From: Mesorhizobium huakuii
GTDB taxonomy: Bacteria > Pseudomonadota > Alphaproteobacteria > Rhizobiales > Rhizobiaceae
Assembly (NCBI RefSeq): GCF_014189455.1
Contig: NZ_CP050296.1
Location: forward strand, 2,104,001-2,168,000
Direction: 5' to 3'
DNA length: 64,000 bases
Positions 63,460 to 64,000 of this stretch are shown piece after piece. The position numbers were made by a program, and so were the translations under genes. How positions within the stretch are numbered: the stretch's first letter is position 1; every line of letters starts with the position of its first letter. The notes under the pieces are model-generated. The model saw only the letters and a list, made by a program, of their open reading frames with translations, was not told the origin of the DNA and made no database searches.

Positions 63460-64000
63460 TCATCCAGCACCGGGACTTGTCTTCAGGATCGCCGAGAACA
63501 GCGGATCGAAGGCACGGCTGATCGGTGCCGCGGCCGCACCAAGCGCGATCGACCAGGGATCGGTGGTGCCAAGCTGAAGGCGAGGCAGCATCCTTCCGGG
63601 CCGGTCGGCGATCGATGGTAGCAACGGGTGCATCGCCTCGACCAGCCGGCGCGCCAGCGCTTCCGGCGCGCCGCTTGTCAGGATGACGGTCTGCGGGTCG
63701 AAGATCGTTTCGATGAGATGCACGCTCCAGCGCAGATCATGCGCCGCACCATCGATCCAGACCATCATCCTGGGGTTCTCGGCCAACACCAGGGCGTTCA
63801 TCTGTTCGTAGATATCGCTGTCCGCCGGGTTGAGGCCGAGATGCTGGTAGAGCGAGGCCAGCGAGGCGCGATGCTCGAGCGGCGTCGAGCCGGGGCCGGC
63901 CGGCGCCAGCAGCGCCATGCCGATTTCGCCGGCATTGCCATGGCCGCCGCTGTAGAGCTCGCCATTGAGGATCAGTCCGGCGCCGATGCCGTAACCGACA
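63460..64000 (-). CDS. ROK-family protein, C-terminal part (partial)
   Basis: The gene enters from the right edge; about 180 C-terminal codons are seen. GYGIGAGLILNGELYSGG and GNAGEIG match the sugar-kinase/NagC-type repressor ROK family (the GxGxG loop and the metal-site segment). The usual cysteine-rich zinc motif of ROK kinases does not follow, which favours a NagC/XylR-like regulator whose HTH would lie outside the window. It ends LFSAILKTSPGAG. Confidence 0.75.
   Translation of the reverse strand, partial: VGYGIGAGLILNGELYSGGHGNAGEIGMALLAPAGPGSTPLEHRASLASLYQHLGLNPADSDIYEQMNALVLAENPRMMVWIDGAAHDLRWSVHLIETIFDPQTVILTSGAPEALARRLVEAMHPLLPSIADRPGRMLPRLQLGTTDPWSIALGAAAAPISRAFDPLFSAILKTSPGAG

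Overview
The window reads as a chromosomal segment of a high-GC alphaproteobacterium of the order Hyphomicrobiales, most likely Mesorhizobium or a close relative. This is inferred from gene neighbourhoods common in rhizobia (cobS / J-domain protein / bolA; aroK-aroB-CBS protein; xerD-accA; bdhA / acetoacetate decarboxylase / patatin) and from two families of dispersed palindromic repeats. No phage, transposase, integrase, CRISPR array or rRNA was seen. The only RNA gene recognised is tRNA-Arg(CCT) at 19912-19988.

Layout. 1-3837: the start of cobS, a J-domain protein, a BolA protein, a ThDP-dependent enzyme and an esterase. 4199-9107: a prkA-yeaH-spoVR stress operon behind a candidate EcfG (general stress sigma factor) promoter; yeaH carries an apparent one-base frameshift. 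9333-19988: housekeeping genes (aroK, aroB, a CBS/CorC protein lacking most of its membrane domain, xerD, accA, an L,D-transpeptidase, a TusA-like protein, a COG0523 GTPase, a D,D-carboxypeptidase, an M20 amidohydrolase, tRNA-Arg). 20241-24932: a ring-cleaving dioxygenase/hydrolase fusion with cytochrome b561, a multicopper oxidase with a YqaA-type membrane protein, and a cupin.

25056-35192 is a sugar-catabolic region. A leftward operon (DeoR regulator, FGGY kinase, three-part sugar ABC importer, TIM-barrel isomerase/epimerase) diverges from a rightward operon (class II aldolase, second FGGY kinase, HAD protein). The shared intergenic region holds an inverted pair of candidate operators. A SorC-family regulator follows (35179-36204). 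37179-41990 encodes a complete glucitol-type phosphotransferase system with its own HPr-Enzyme I fusion. This is unusual for alphaproteobacteria, and no sorbitol-6-phosphate dehydrogenase lies beside it. Two tandem TonB-like DUF930 proteins follow (43612-45965).

46078-57113 is a leftward catabolic region: LacI regulator, GpdQ-like phosphodiesterase, SAF-domain oxidoreductase, an acetoin-dehydrogenase-type 2-oxoacid dehydrogenase (E1alpha, E1beta, E2) and an ABC importer. I cannot name its substrate. Its E2 gene is the most striking object in the window. Each of its two interdomain linkers contains a palindromic element of about 140-155 bp. One is read through in frame; at the other the reading frame slips by one base. 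57376-60382 holds ketone-body/PHB genes (bdhA; acetoacetate decarboxylase; patatin). 60730-64000 has an unknown membrane protein, a PiT phosphate transporter and the C-terminal part of a ROK protein.

Gene starts were adjusted where a ribosome binding site or family length argued for it. No database search was possible: family names rest on motifs and recalled family architecture.
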